This document shows positions 10,745 through 29,506 of a DNA stretch of 64,000 bases, one piece after another. The notes beneath the pieces are model-generated. The model ran no database searches, was not told the DNA's origin, and was given only the letters and a program-made list of their open reading frames with translations. The first letter of the stretch is position 1. Every line of letters starts with the position of its first letter. Origin of the DNA: Camelus bactrianus (Eukaryota; Chordata; Mammalia; Artiodactyla; Camelidae); contig NC_133557.1 in NCBI RefSeq assembly GCF_048773025.1, positions 8,882,001-8,946,000 on the forward strand. Reading direction: 5' to 3'. Position numbers and translations under genes: made by a program.

Positions 10745-12499
10745 TCTTGTCCTCTTGCATCCCCTTGGAGAACAATGTAAGGAAATGTGTGGTGGGGAGA
10801 CGTCTGTGTTAATATACTCATGTTTTATCTCACCTTACAGGTTTGAGGTTTCCTCCTCTTCCGTCTTCTGTCCTAACCCAGGCACTCAGAGATTTCAGAA
10901 AAGCTGCTTCTCAGTCCTCCATGACATTCACCCTAAACTCTTCCAATTAGTAAAGCACAGATCAGACCAAATCGGGTTGGAGAACTTTGGGTTACCTGGG
11001 TGAGGTGAGGTAGCTTTGAAGACCTAATTGTGGGGAAGTTAATACATGTCCTGAGTCCAAGGATTCCCAGGTAGAAGATGTACCAAAGAGTGTGGAGGAT
11101 GCTCTTCTGTACCAGGCTCCAGAAGATCACCCCTAGCCATCATCCCTCCTTGGAATTGCCTCAGCTAAGAAGACTCACCTCGCCCAAGGTCACATTTGGT
11201 AATAAGCCACATCTACTGGCTCAACAACATGGTTATATAAAAGCCCAGCACTTTCACCAGTTCAGGTCAACCCTGAAGGAACATCTTGGCACCAGAGCTC
11301 CATGGGAGGCCACCTGAGGTCCTCACTGGGACTTCACTGCCGCTCAACTTCTTCGATACAATCCTGTTCCTTTTCCTCCCTCTACAGATATTGATTCTAA
11401 AAGTACCCCTTGAAAAATAACATGCTGATCTTCACTTCCCAAGGAAACCAACCAGAGACAAAGAGGCTGTGCTGGATACCAGAAAAAAGTGGGGATCCCT
11501 TTGTCTCTAGGGGCCACAAGAGTCATGGAAGGATGAATTGTTTATATATTCTGCCATATACCAAACTGCCTTACTATATTGAGAGCAATGAGAATCCACA
11601 GAAATGTTTAGGTCACAGAAAGGTGTAATCAGATCTGTGTTCTAAAAGACCTGGCTGAAAAAAGAGGAAGAGATTACAGGGCAGGGTGGAAAAAACTGGG
11701 GTAGCCTAATTAGGAGGTAATCATTTTTATTCAGGCAAGAGATGATGGTGGAGATGGAGAACTAGATTTAAGAGTCATTTAGGCGGTAAAACTAAGAGGG
11801 CCGAATAGGGAATAGACATGAGTGGATGAGTGGGAGGATGTAGAAGGTGGGTCTCTTCTTGGTTTAAGCAAAGAGACAGATGATATGCCACATACTGAAC
11901 AGGGTGGGGTGTGCGAAAAGAATGTCTCAGTGTAGATCATGAACTCAGTTTTGAATGTTTGAGGTATAGAAATGAAGATTACAAGGTCAAAGGATATATA
12001 GGTCTGAATGATGGGTTCAGAATTACTCAGCTACTGGGAAGTGGAATTTGAACCTAGAGTGTATCTGGTTCCAAAACCAGTGTTTTTGACCATCATGCCA
12101 CTCAAAATCTCACCCTCTGAAGACTTTACAGTCCAATACAACGTTTGAAAATGGCTGGAGGTGGGAGGAAATGTGGGATGGTGGAGACTAGAGAAAAGAG
12201 GTTGTCCATTTCTCAGCAGGGTCCATGGGTGGGCTTCCCAGTGTGGAATTCATCATTCCAGAACAATGGGTTAGAATGGTGACATCACAAGGCAGTGGGA
12301 GTCTTGCCATCTCATAGAGGATGTTTGGGCCCTGCTCTGCACTTTCCTCTTCTAACACGTCTCCTGGCCTTGACATCTAGTTGGTCCCTGAGGAAAAGGC
12401 AGGGATCAAAGGAAGCAATGGAGAAACAGCCATAGCAGTCAGTGCCTGACTATGGATGTTTGGACATTAAAGGGTTACCAGTTGACAGTGGGACAAGAG
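10745..12499. other. Intergenic, partly ancient unassigned repeat
   Basis: 10745-11640 shows no identifiable feature. From about 11640 to 12000 the text (for example ggcaagagatgatggtggag and cagttttgaatgtttgagg) resembles an ancient dispersed mammalian repeat also seen near 33540-34080 and 51720-52790. A MIR-like antisense piece lies near 12020-12110. No coding evidence. Confidence 0.35.
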
Positions 12500-12624
12500 T
12501 CCCTGAATACAACTTTTGTGCTTGGACTCAGCCCATTCCAGAGATGAGAGAGAAAGAGGTGAACATGCTGGTTCCTCTCTGTTTCTAAGAGTGCTTCTTC
12601 TGCCTCTTTACTTCTTTACTACAG

Positions 12625-12675
12625 AGCTGGCCCCAGACCCAGTACAGACAGGAGAGGCAGCCCTCACTTTCCCAG
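12625..12675 (+). other. Mini-exon-like unit, copy 1 of 3
   Basis: 51 bases bounded by a good acceptor (ctttactacag) and a good donor (cag then gtatgt). Related copies lie at 34307-34356 and 35713-35759. It is 821 bases upstream of the SIRP start codon at 13446. It may be an untranslated first-exon remnant, an alternative exon or simply part of a duplicated promoter block. It encodes 17 whole codons if read in phase, without a recognisable motif. Confidence 0.35.
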
Positions 12676-13319
12676 GTATGTTTCTATGTGTTGTTTTTCC
12701 TCTTCAAGTGTGTTCCCTACAGCCTGGCATTCTCCATAGCCCCACCCTCAATCCTATAACACATAAATAATCACTATCTCCAAAACTTTAACCTCTTTCC
12801 CAGTCAAAAACAATTCCTCTGCAGGAAGGAGAAAAGAGGCAACTTCCTATATTGTATGCAGGGACCCAGGGCAGAGCCAAGAGCCCGCAGCAGACATTGC
12901 ATTAGGGCTCATTTTATACCTTTGACACCTCTAGAATGGGGAGGAGGAGTCTCTTGTAAAGTTCAACTCTACTGCCAAGAGGCCAAGGCCAGAGAGATCT
13001 AGCCTCCTCCCTGCAGCTGTGCAGCTCAGTGAGGCCCAGATGTTGAGCTCATGCAAGAGCTGTAACACAACTGCCCATCACAAGTTTCCAGAAGCCTCTG
13101 GCCCAGCCTATGACTCTGAGGATGCTGGACAGGGAAAGGCTATGGGATTAGGGAGAATCTCCAGGATGGGATGAGATCCAGGAAGGAGCAAAAGCCTCGA
13201 GCGTTATACCCCCCAACTCTGGAAACTTACACATTTCCAGCAGCAACTTATCAGCTCATAGCAACCTTGTCTGTACAATTTATAATCCCAAAGGAAAAGA
13301 GTTACGGTTCCACAGCCTT

Positions 13320-13445
13320 TCCTTGCATCATGATCTCCTTCCTCTGACACTGTGGAAGCAGGACCTGTCCTCTCTCCTCAGAGCACACAGTGCCAGGCCC
13401 CTCCAGGACCACAGTCAGATGGAATAGGCTCCAGGGGCCGCCGTG
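13320..13445 (+). promoter_or_regulatory. Putative myeloid-type promoter / 5' UTR of the SIRPD-like gene
   Basis: Just upstream of the signal-peptide ATG lies cttcctct (13338-13345), the complement of a PU.1/ETS core. It is followed by a segment similar to the one preceding the ATG at 35020 (cctctctcctcagagcacac here, cacagagcacagagttccag there). No TATA box is evident. Assignment rests on position, paralogy and the known myeloid expression of SIRPs. Confidence 0.3.
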
Positions 13446-19768
<6,323 letters not shown>

Positions 19769-19789
19769 TAATCATGTCCTCCAGTCACT

Positions 19790-19920
19790 CAGCAACTACA
19801 TTGTGCTAAATATTACTGAAGGTACAACATACATTTGATTTCATCATTCTCTCAGCATCTTGTTAATTTAAGTGTTTTACAGGCACAGAAACTGAGAGTC
19901 AGAAAGGTCACTGAGCAATG
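19790..19920 (-). mobile_element. MIR SINE fragment
   Basis: Antisense MIR landmarks: attgtgctaaatattactga, ttttacaggcacagaaactgagag, gtcactgagcaatgagag. Old. Confidence 0.45.
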
Positions 19921-20489
19921 AGAGATATTTTGCTTAACATTCCAACATTCAACCCACCCCCAATAGCTAGGCTAAACCAATTAAGGTAATTTTATGTCCC
20001 CTACCAGAGGCTGAATCAAATATGAAACTGACTTAAGCCAGTCTGTGTCCACAGAGAAATCTGGGAAACTAATGCCATTCTCTCTCCTGTTGACTAGGAA
20101 CAAGCAATAATTCTGCCCCAGATACTCCAGACAGACATCTCTTGACAGTGAGGGGAGCCAAGCTGAGGAAAAATCTGCTCTAGAGAAGTGCAAAAGTGTA
20201 AAGAATGTGGGTTGGCAACATTGAACAGCCATATTGTTCCCGGTTCCAACTGCACTTCTGGACCTCCAGTTATAAGACAGTAAACATCTTCTTTAAGCCT
20301 GTTGGCTAAAGTCAGCACTTTCTAATGGATGCCAGCTGATAAAGAGCATTCACAGAGCACTGTAGTACAATTTCAGATCAATTTTTTTCTGTTCCTGAAG
20401 CCCTTCTTTTTTATTTTGTTTTTCTATTTTGTTATGACCTCTGAACTCTGAGCAATACTCAGCCTGAGAAGTGATTAAATTGGTGATAC

Positions 20490-20680
20490 TATTATATTAC
20501 TGTTTATTGGGCATCTATTATATTTCAAGCACTTTCCCCATATTATTGTATTTACTTGCATAGCAACCTGAGCTTAAGGATGCTTGGCCTCATTGTACAG
20601 ACAAGGAAACGGATTCAATGAGATTCAGGAGTACAGATAATAAGTGAAAGAGGTGAGGTCTGGGATCTCTCCAGTATGCT
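20490..20680 (-). mobile_element. MIR SINE fragment
   Basis: Antisense MIR: gggcatctattatatttcaagc, then ttgtacagacaaggaaacgg, ataataagtgaaagaggtg and tctgggatc. Diverged. Confidence 0.6.
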
Positions 20681-20739
20681 TTATATTGGTGAAGAAACTT
20701 TTTTTACAAAGAGTAAGAACTCAACACATTAGTTTAAGC

Positions 20740-20764
20740 CAAAAAAAAAAAAAAAAAAAAAAAA
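20740..20764. repeat. Poly-A tract
   Basis: An uninterrupted run of about 24 A. It may be the tail of a degraded retroelement, but no element body is recognisable upstream. Confidence 0.8.
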
Positions 20765-21634
20765 GGTTGGGGAGTTAAGTGATCCTGTATCTGAGGATTC
20801 TAGCGTCTTCACAGCATCCAAGGTGGGAATCAAAAACTAAGTCTAGAGATGGGCTCACAGCCTCCCAGATTCTTATTCTCTGGAAGTTCTCTCATCTCTG
20901 TCTCTTCCTGGATTTGTCTCTCTTGCTTGCACGTAGGCCTCAGTCATATGATAAATAAAGAAAATGCTGACATTCATTTAGTCATCCTAGCAACCAGGAG
21001 AGAAAGAGAGCTTCTTTTTTCCAGACTCCACAAATGAGTCCAAGTGAATCACCTGAATTTGCCTTTCCTGCGCCTTTCACTTATTCATTGTTGCAAAGGA
21101 GAGGCAGTGTTAGGTAGGGAAATCATCAACCCAATGAAACAAGTGCTGAACACACTGAAAACAACAGGGGTCCACTGCAAGGTCAAAATCCTTCATTTAA
21201 CATATGAGGAAGTTGAGACCCAGAGATTGGGCTTGCCTGCAGGTATACAGGCAGATCTCTCACTCCCATAATCCTTTAGGTTTATGGCTTTGCCGTCTTC
21301 CTAATAAGAAGACCCTGGTTAGAGTGGAGCTGTGGGTGTGCATGAAGATGATTTAGAGGGAAAAAACTATGAATGACTTCAATTTTCCTATTAAAATCCA
21401 AATAGTCAGATATGTAGTGAATTTATACCACTTCTACATAATAAATGAAAAGCACACAACAACTTTTAAATACTGAACTACATACACATATGTTTGCTGT
21501 GGTTGCTGTAACCAACTGTCACAAACTTCAGGGTTTTAAAACAGCAGGAATAGACTTCTGTGGATGGCATGACAGTGTGAAGAGCTCCACAAATCTACTT
21601 TCCAGTGAAACTGGTAAAAACTATTTTAAAAAAT
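20765..21634. other. Intergenic, mostly unassigned
   Basis: A short piece around 21490-21560 (gctgtaaccaactgtcacaa) may be a MaLR LTR scrap in antisense. Nothing else identified. Confidence 0.3.
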
Positions 21635-24600
21635 TATTTAGGGGAGTGACATCAACAAGATGACAGAGTAGCAAGCTCCCAAACTTTGTTCTTCACTCAT
21701 AGGGGATTCCAGTGAACACTGTAGGAAACTCTGCAATGTTTTTTACACTCATACCCTTCCTCCAACCTGTTATAGCAACACAACGGGGAGGAAACCTCCC
21801 ATACCTGCTCCTCCCTCAGAAATACAGTGGACCATGCATCCAATATTCTGACTTGTCTGGGGGCTGCCTGAGGGATTCGTTTCTATCTCATCTGACTCAG
21901 AGCACTAATAGGAATAGCAGCACAGTTCAGAAGTGCTGAGAAGAAAGGCTGTGGAAGGGGTTCACTAGAGCTGTAGAATTATGCAGTTCTACAGGAAGAC
22001 ATGGGAATGAGATTGTGAGCTCCTGAGAAGAAACAGGTAAGTTGTTTAGGGAATTTGAGATAGCTAAGTACACATATAAGCCTAGAGAAGACATATCCCC
22101 AGAAAAGGTTTGAAAGACCCCAGAATCTAGCCAGGAGGACTGAAGAAGATATTCCCCTGCACAAAGCCAGTCCATAAAGAGATGGTTATCTTAGTCCATT
22201 CGGGTGACTATAACAGAACACCATACACAGAGTAGTTTATAAATAATAGAAATTTATTTCTCACAGTTCTGGAGGCTGGAAATCCAAGATCATGGCAACA
22301 GCATAGCCAGGTAAGAGTTCTATTCTGGATCACAGAACTCTCATTGTATCTTCACACAGCAGAAGAGACAAGGGAGCTCTGTGTGGTCTGTTTTATAAGG
22401 CCATTAATACCATTAATGTATTATTAGTATCATTTATTGTGATTCTACTTTCATGACCTAAGCACCTCCTAAAGGCTCCACCTATGAATACTATCACATT
22501 TTGGGGATGGATTCCAACATATGAATTTGAGGGACACAAAAATGGTCTATTTAAATGCCCAAATCTCAACAAAAGATCAGAAAGCATACAAAGAGTGGGA
22601 AAACACAGCCTAATCAAATGAAAAAATCAAAATGCCAGAAGCTGACCCTAAAGAAACTCAGATCATGTACTGGCCCACATGTATGAAGAGAAAATCTAGC
22701 TCAAGGGCAGAAACTGACATTGCCAGCAGGAGAAAAACCAGCTTAGTAATGAGATACAAACCCCTTGGACACTGACCCAGCCCCCAACCAAGGCATGCTC
22801 AGTGGGATAAAAGTGAGACCAACACAGAAGTATAAACTCTTCAGCCTCTCCCATGACACCAAGGCAGAGACTTCCGTAACAGAAGGGAGAAACCTAACTT
22901 CCTCAGAGCTTCTGCTCAAGTACTCTCAGACATGCCCCCTGCCCCAGTAGGTGATGACTGCCATTGAGCACAGCAGAAGCTTCAACTGCAGTTTGGCTCT
23001 GGCTCTAGTCCCTCCATCTCCAGCCCTAACTCTCATCAAGGTTGTGGCTGCCAGCAAATCCTGAGAGAAGTGACCCATGCTCATTTCAGATCCAGCTCGC
23101 CTATCAAAGCTACTATGCACACACAGACTGTATAGGGATGGTCCAACACAAGACCATCCCTTCAAGATTGCAGTAAGTGACTGTTTCACCTATTTATATA
23201 CAGAGAAAGTTGAACAAAATGAGAAGATAGAGAAATATATTTCAAACCAAAGAACAAGAAAAAAACCCTGAAAAAACTAATAAAATGAGATTTTAAAATT
23301 GAACAGATAAAGAGTTCAAAGCAATAGTAATAAGAATGCTAACTGAACTTAAGAAAAGAATATATGAACACAGAATTTTAACAAAGAACCAGAAAGCATT
23401 TTTTTAAAAAGTCAGGGTCATGGCTGAAGAATACAATGTCTAAAGTGAAAATTATACTCAAAGCAATTAACAGCAAACTAAGTGATACAGGAGAACACGT
23501 AAGTGGTCAGAAAGGTAGAACAATGGAAATAACGTATTCAGAACAGAAAAAGAAAATTTTTTAAAAATGAGGATAGTTTAAGGGACTTCTGTTACAACAT
23601 CTAGAATACTAACATTCAGAGTACAGGGATTCCAGAAAGAGAAGACAGAGTGGGGAAGAAAATGTATTTGATAAAATTATGGCTAAAAACCTCCCAAGCT
23701 GAAGAAGGAAACAGATTTCCAGGTACAGGAATCACAAAGAGACCCAAACAAGATTAACTTAAAGAGACCCACACCAAGACATATAAAATGCTAAAGTGAA
23801 AAATAAGAAAATAATTTTAAAGGCAGCAAGAGAAAAACAAAGAGTCACATAGAAGGGAACCTCTATACAGCTATAAATTGATTTTTCTGCAGAAACTTTG
23901 CAGGCCAGCAGGGATTGGCATGATACAAAGAGCTGAAAAGTAAAAACCAACAACCTACAGGGTAATCATTTAGAACTGAAGCAGAGATCAGAGCTTCCAA
24001 AACAAGCACAACTAAAAGAGATCATCAATACTAAACCAAACATAAGTAGTATTAAAGTGCCTTTTTAAGTGAAAAAGAACAGACTAACAAGAAGTAAGAA
24101 TTTATAGGAAAAGGAAATCCCTACTACTAAAGGCAAATAAACTAGTACAAAGGTTAAAAGACAAAAATTGTAAAATCAACTATAACTACAATAAACAGTT
24201 AAGGTACAGGCATGAAGATATCAAATATGATACCAAAACAGAAACGTAGGAGATGGGGGAAGATGTGGATCTTTTAGAATATGTTTGAACTTAAATGAGC
24301 ATTATTTAAAAATAAGTAGATATAGTTCTAAGTCAACATATATGAACTCAATGGTAACCACAAATCAAAAACCTACAATAGATATACACACAAAAAAGAA
24401 GGAACACAAGCATAACACTAAAGAAAATCATCAAGCCAAAAGGAAATAACTAACAGAAGAAAAAAACAGACAATCAAAAACAACCAGAAACCATTGTATT
24501 TTAATTAAAAAAAAAAAAACAGAAACCAAGTAAGAATATGATGATACCCATCAACAATCTCTTGAAATGTCATTGGACTAAATGCTTGATTCAAAAGAAA

Positions 24601-25735
24601 TAGGGTAACTGATTGGTTTAAAAAGAAGATCCATATATTTTCTACCTACAAAAGACTCAATTCAGAGCTAAAGACACACACTGAAAGTGAGAGGATAGAA
24701 AAAGACATTGCATGCAAATGGAAAAAAAATAAGAAGCACTATATATAAGGAAACATAGACTTTAAAACAAAGTCTGTATGCCCAAAAAAGAATGTTGTAT
24801 ATGATAAAGGGATCAATAAAAGTAGGACATAACTCTCATGAACATATATGTACAACAGCACACTTGATCTCATCAGAGTATGAATCAAAGAATTTGAACA
24901 CAGTTCATTTGAAATCATTGAGTCAGAAGAGCCAAAGGACAAAGGAAGAGAAGTGAGGAGAGTATAGGGGCCCATAAAACACCATTAAGCAGAACAATAT
25001 ACACATTATGGGTATTCCAAAAGACAGAAAGAAAGAGAGAACTTATCTGAAAAATCAATGGTCAAAAACTTTCCAAAATTCAGGGGAAAAAAACAGGTAT
25101 ACAAGTTGTACACAAATCTGAATAACTCCAATCAGAGTAAATCCAGAGACCCACACTGAGACACATTATAATGAAACTACTGGAAGTCAAAGACAGAAAA
25201 ACTTCATAGCATCAAGAGATAAGCAATTCATTACATACAAGAAGCTTCTTTTAGTGACATATGTGAGAAGCTTCTATAAGATTACCAGTGGATTACTTGG
25301 CAGAATCCAAGCAGATCAGAACACTATGGGATGATATGTTCAAATGCTTAAAGAAAAAACCTGTCAACCAAGAATACTGTATCCAACAACACTGTCCTTC
25401 AAAAGCGGAAGAGAAATTAAGTGGAAATTTTCCAGTTAAACAAACGTAGAGGGAGTTCACTACCACTCGACCTGCCCTAAAAGAACACTAAATGGAACCT
25501 TTCAAATTGAAATTAAAGAATGCTGGACAGAAACATGAAGCCATACAAAAATATAAAGTTCTTCAGTAAAGAAAAATACATGAACAAATATAGTAACCTC
25601 TATTACTATACTTTTGGTGCATTAGTTCACTATTATTTTGTGTATATAATTTTAATGAAAATACATAAAAAATACAAATCTATGTTAATGAGTATATAAT
25701 ACATAAAGATGTAATATGTAACAACAGCATAAAGT
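21635..25735 (+). mobile_element. LINE-1 / HAL1-type element, old, interrupted
   Basis: It starts with an L1M/HAL1 5' UTR phrase (gacatcaacaagatgacagagtag region) and continues through ORF1- and ORF2-like, stop-ridden sequence: gagttcaaagcaatagtaataag, tctagctcaagggcagaaac, acctgtcaaccaagaatact, ctgccctaaaagaacactaa. A MaLR LTR at 22188-22553 interrupts it. It ends abruptly at about 25735, directly against the truncated SIRP V remnant. Confidence 0.65.
22188..22553 (-). mobile_element. MaLR LTR (MSTD/MLT1 type), fossil
   Basis: Antisense LTR: ttagtccattcgggtgactat, aatttatttctcacagttctg, gagctctgtgtggtctgttt, ttttataaggccattaatacc, cacctcctaaaggctccacc, catatgaatttgagggacac. Solo, inserted in the surrounding L1/HAL1 element, hence younger than it. 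Confidence 0.78.
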
Positions 25736-25741
25736 TGGGGT

Positions 25742-25977
25742 GGAGCTGTAACTTGTGGTTCAAGGACACTGAGCCAAAACAACAATTAATCTGCAGTTTC
25801 AATGGAAGCCATTTTCCCAGAGTAATCCAAATGGAAAATAATGACATGGCCAACCAAACAGACTATTCCATCCACATCACTAATGTGTTACCTGAGGATG
25901 CTGGCACCTACAGTGTGCCAAGTTAAGAAAAGGGCATCCAGCCCATTATGGACCAGTCACCACTGCATATGTAAATG
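25742..25977 (+). pseudogene. Truncated SIRP V exon (copy of V1)
   Basis: It starts in the C strand (LWFKDTEPKQQLICSFNG), continues as FPRVIQM and NQTDYSIHITNVLPEDAGTY, then loses the YYC motif through a small deletion and hits a stop. A donor (gtgagt at 25978) is kept. The missing 5' half coincides with the end of the L1/HAL1 element at 25735. Its best match in the window is the exon at 17117-17464. Confidence 0.85.
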
Positions 25978-27065
25978 GTGAGTACAAACTGGCCCACTTC
26001 TGCATTTGTAAAGATAAACTTAAAAAAACCTGTAACATGTACCAAATCATTACTACACACTGGATATTACGCCTCCGCATACAAACAGCACTGTAGGCTA
26101 GAATTCTACAGATGGCCTTTCTGATAAGCCATTCTGGGGTCCTGTGGCCAATGTTGAATCAAGACATGTTACTATGCCTTTCCCTGGCGGTCAATACCAA
26201 CAGAACCCAATGACACAGGACAAGGGGACACTCCCATATAAAAAGATAGTGGGTAGGCAAAATGCAACTGCATGAGTGCACTGCATGCTTCTAAATGTGA
26301 GAAAACTGAGATTTAGAAGACTGTCTGACTTTTCTAAGACTTTAGGAACAATCCTGGAATGAGAACTATCCAATGTGTTTCTCCTACCCTGCACCTGAGA
26401 CTGAATTTCCATTCACTGATCCTTATAGCCACATGTTAGCTTGTAGACTCATAATGAAGTCTCAGCACAGGTGAAGTTTGCACCCAAATGCCAAAATCTC
26501 CCAAGCCAAAACAAACAGATGGTCAGGTAGACAGAATCACCACAAGCCTGCACAATTTCACTCACCAATTTCCAACTGGAATGTGATCAAGACCTGTTGG
26601 CAGGTACCTGAGAAGTCGCCAGAAGTCAATTACTGGGTATGTCCTCCTACACAGCCAGGAGTAGCTTTCAGGGAATCATGAGACCAGGAGGAGGAGTCAC
26701 GTGTGTCACCCACTCCTAGGTCTTCTTTGGAAAAGCCCTCCTAGAGTCACTCTCCTGGCACTTGACTTTTTCCTGGTCTGCCCTGAGAGTTCTACTCCCA
26801 ATTCTGCTTTTCTCTTATTCTCTGAAAACAACCAGTGTTTCCATCTCCTTGCCACTGTCTGAATTAATTTCAGGAAATACAGTGAGATTAGGGTGTCCTT
26901 CTTTTCTTCCAGGAAAACTGGCCTGCCCTAATAATGTTTTCAAGTCTAGCCACATTTCACAGCATCCAATTCACCAAGGAAAATTCACATATTTCTTTCA
27001 AGCTGAAAAATGTACGTACAGGTGGCTTACCTGCCATTCTCTCCTGCATTGCAATTGCATAAAGT
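25978..27065 (+). repeat. Segmental duplication block, copy 2 (partner 17465-18650)
   Basis: Repeats the flank of V1 with small indels, and is nearly identical around 26775-26880. It ends where an antisense L1 fragment begins. Confidence 0.85.
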
Positions 27066-27104
27066 TCCATCTAATAGATCATCTTTATCAGGTTAAGTAA
27101 CTCA

Positions 27105-27610
27105 CTTCTATTTTCAAATATTTAAAGATGAACATTGATATTTTAACGTTTTCCTGCAACTATTGAGATGGCCACATGTTTTCTATTGCCTTTCTTTCAA
27201 TGTGTAAGTGTGATGAATTATATGGTTTGATTTTGTAATATTAATTTCATTTTCCATTCCTGGAATAAAACCAACTTGGTGTTGGTGTGTTACTTGGTTT
27301 GCTAAAGTTTTACTTGGGATTTTTAAATCTGTTTTTAAGTGAGAATGATCTATGATTTTACTTCTTTATAATATCCTTGTTGGAGTTTTGTTATTGAAGT
27401 TACGCTAGCCTCAAAAAATGAGATGGGAAGTGTACCCTTTTTCTATTCTCCAAGAATGCTTATGGAAGATTGAAAGTACATTACTTGAATGTTTGTCATA
27501 ACTTGCCTTAATGTCATCTAGAGCTAAAGATACTCTTCTATTATTTTTCCTCTAATAGTTTCACCAACTTTTAGATTTAAGAATGTAATCTGTTAGGAAT
27601 TTTTTTGTGT
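27105..27610 (-). mobile_element. LINE-1 ORF2 fragment, antisense
   Basis: Typical antisense ORF2: ctattgagatggccacatg, cattcctggaataaaaccaa, tatccttgttggagttttg, gctagcctcaaaaaatgag. Confidence 0.78.
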
Positions 27611-28249
27611 TCAATGAGATTCATAAAACACTAATTATCCCCAACACAACATGTTGCCTGGCCCACTTTTTCACTGATCCCCAAATTCCCAACGTATGTG
27701 AGTTTTCTAATCCATTAGCCTTTTAGTAAACAGATTTAATTGCATTTCCTGTGTAGGTTTATATTATATTTTTCTTCCTTCCAAATCATTATTTATTCAT
27801 AACTTTTTCTTGCTTCATGTATTGGCCAGATTCTCTAGTAAATCACCAAATAGATGCAGTGGAGTGTATGGTATCCTGTTGTTGCTAATTCTAAAGAACA
27901 TTCTTTTCTTTTCCCAGGATATTTTTAAACCTTTATTAACTTATAATATACATAAAGAAAAGTTCATAGATCATGAAGTATAGATCAATAATCACATAGT
28001 GAACACACTTTGGTATCTAATACCTAAAGCAAGAAATTAAATGTTATTAGCTATCCATAAAGGACACTCTTGTAAAATTCCACATTAAAGGTGACATGTT
28101 GTTTTAGGATTTTGGTAGATAAATATCAGGTTAAGAAAGTTCCCTTCTATTCTCAGTTGTCTAAAAGTTACTAATGAGAATGAATAGTAGGAGGAACTAA
28201 CACCAAAAATGGTAAGGGTATAGGAATGTGGCTCCTGAACAGAGAAACA
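27611..28249. other. Intron of pseudogene; possible L1 scrap at 27900-28090
   Basis: 27900-28090 (ttaacttataatatacataa and onwards) resembles antisense L1M 3' sequence. The rest is AT-rich without identifiable content. Confidence 0.35.
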
Positions 28250-28445
28250 GTGTGTCTGAGGAAAGAACACAAACTATGTGACTGGAGAAACCCATATTTC
28301 AATTTTCCAGCTCTGCCTACTGCTAGTATGTCCCTTGCCTCTATGAGCCTCCATTTCCCTTTTTATAAAATAGACATAATCACAGAGTTGTCAGAATTAA
28401 AATCATATAAAGCACACCCAATGCTGCCTGGCTCACCAACATTAA
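28250..28445 (+). mobile_element. MIR SINE fragment
   Basis: MIR order: cagctctgcctactgctag, gagcctccatttccctttt, ataaaatagacataatcac, gagttgtcagaattaaaatc. Confidence 0.5.
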
Positions 28446-28470
28446 TGGTTTATTATCTTCTTTCTTGTAG

Positions 28471-28786
28471 CTCCACCTTCTCTGCCTGTGATAATAGGCC
28501 CCTTGGGGAGGGCCCTAATTGGGCAGGCTGTGAATTTCAGCTGCACGTCCTATGGCTTCTTTCCTGAAAACATCAGCCTAAAGGTGGTTCCGAAATAGGA
28601 AGAAAACCTCAGCTCTCCAGACCCAGGTGGTCAAGTTGAAAGACACCAATATCTACAAAATCCCCAGTACCACTGAGGTAGTCCTGACTCTACAGGGCTT
28701 CTACACTTACGTCACCTTCGACGCGAACCACCTAAGCTTATGTTATTCTCTTCAAGGGACTATTGATTTGTCTAAGACCATGCTAG
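28471..28786 (+). pseudogene. Broken SIRP first C1-domain (D2) exon
   Basis: The acceptor tttcttgtag and donor gtaggt are intact. The first part reads PPSLPVIIGP then QAVNFSCTSYGFFPENISLK, like the family pattern PSAPVVSGPA and VSFTCESHGFSPRDITLK. One extra base then shifts the frame; beyond it, another frame continues the domain to its end. The second cysteine region survives as LSLCYSLQG. The gene cannot make the protein. Confidence 0.85.
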
Positions 28787-29004
28787 GTAGGTGACAACAC
28801 ATGTGGCTTTGGGGAACAGTTTTCCCCAAATTTTCTGCAGGGAGTAGGCCTAAATAATAACAGAATCTTCCAGCTGCTGAGTACCTACTCTGTGCTAGGG
28901 ACTGCCACATGCTATGTAGCTTCTAACTAAATGGCCGTCGAGTAATAGGTAAGATGGATCTGATTGTTTCTTGGAATCTGAACCTTTGTCCTAGGCTATT
29001 TCAG

Positions 29005-29311
29005 TTCCAACCACCATGTCTCTCTTTGAACACCCTATCCCAAAGAAGATAAATTTCACCTGCAAGGCAAAGAAGTTCTATCCCCAGGGCATACAGCTGA
29101 CCTGGCTGAAGAATGGAAATATCTCTCAGATAGATAAAACCCTGACCCACACCAAGAGGAGAGATGGACTGTACACCGTGCAGAGCTCAATCCTAGTGGA
29201 CAGCCAACCGTACAGAGGACACTGTGCTCACCCGCCAGGTAGAGCAAGATGGGCAGCAGGAAGTCACTTCAAAAATGACATTTTTGGTTTCTGCTCATCT
29301 GGACAAGTCTA
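29005..29311 (+). pseudogene. Broken SIRP second C1-domain (D3) exon
   Basis: The acceptor is ctatttcag. The translation gives INFTCKAKKFYPQGIQLTWL, KNGNISQ and TKRRDGLYTVQSSILVDSQP, then a frameshift. In the shifted frame the family text EDTVLTRQVEQDGQQ continues, with the second Ig cysteine replaced by arginine. No good donor was seen at the end. Confidence 0.85.
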
Positions 29312-29420
29312 AAAATTAGCCAACGCCAAATCCTCAACGACTTATTTAAGGAAGCACTGATATCTTTCTTTAAAAGTTTCTTCTCAAAATTGTGTGATTT
29401 TAAATTATAAAAGCAAAGCT

Positions 29421-29459
29421 TGCTCTCTCTCTTTTTCTGTCTGTCTGTCTATCTGTCTG

Positions 29460-29505
<46 letters not shown>

Positions 29506-29506
29506 A
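29421..29506. repeat. Compound microsatellite (CTGT)n/(CT)n/(CA)n
   Basis: A run of ctgt and tatc units passes into (tc)n and then (ac)n. Likely polymorphic. Confidence 0.95.

Larger units (their letters stand above)
25742..29311 (+). pseudogene. SIRP three-domain pseudogene (V, C1, C1)
   Basis: Three degraded exons in the correct order and orientation: V remnant 25742-25977, first C1 28471-28786 and second C1 29005-29311. The V lacks its 5' half and its second cysteine. The first C1 has a single-base frameshift (an extra g in the aaggtggttcc stretch after SLK), leading to an early stop. The second C1 has a frameshift near its end and a cysteine-to-arginine change. Splice sites are largely preserved. 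No leader or transmembrane exon was found. V and following intron duplicate 17117-18650. It belongs to the same lineage as V1 and shows that this lineage once had two C1 domains. Confidence 0.85.

Noticed and set aside
29421-29506. Short spaced repeats resembling a CRISPR-like array
   Set aside because: Simple dinucleotide and tetranucleotide microsatellite with no spacers.
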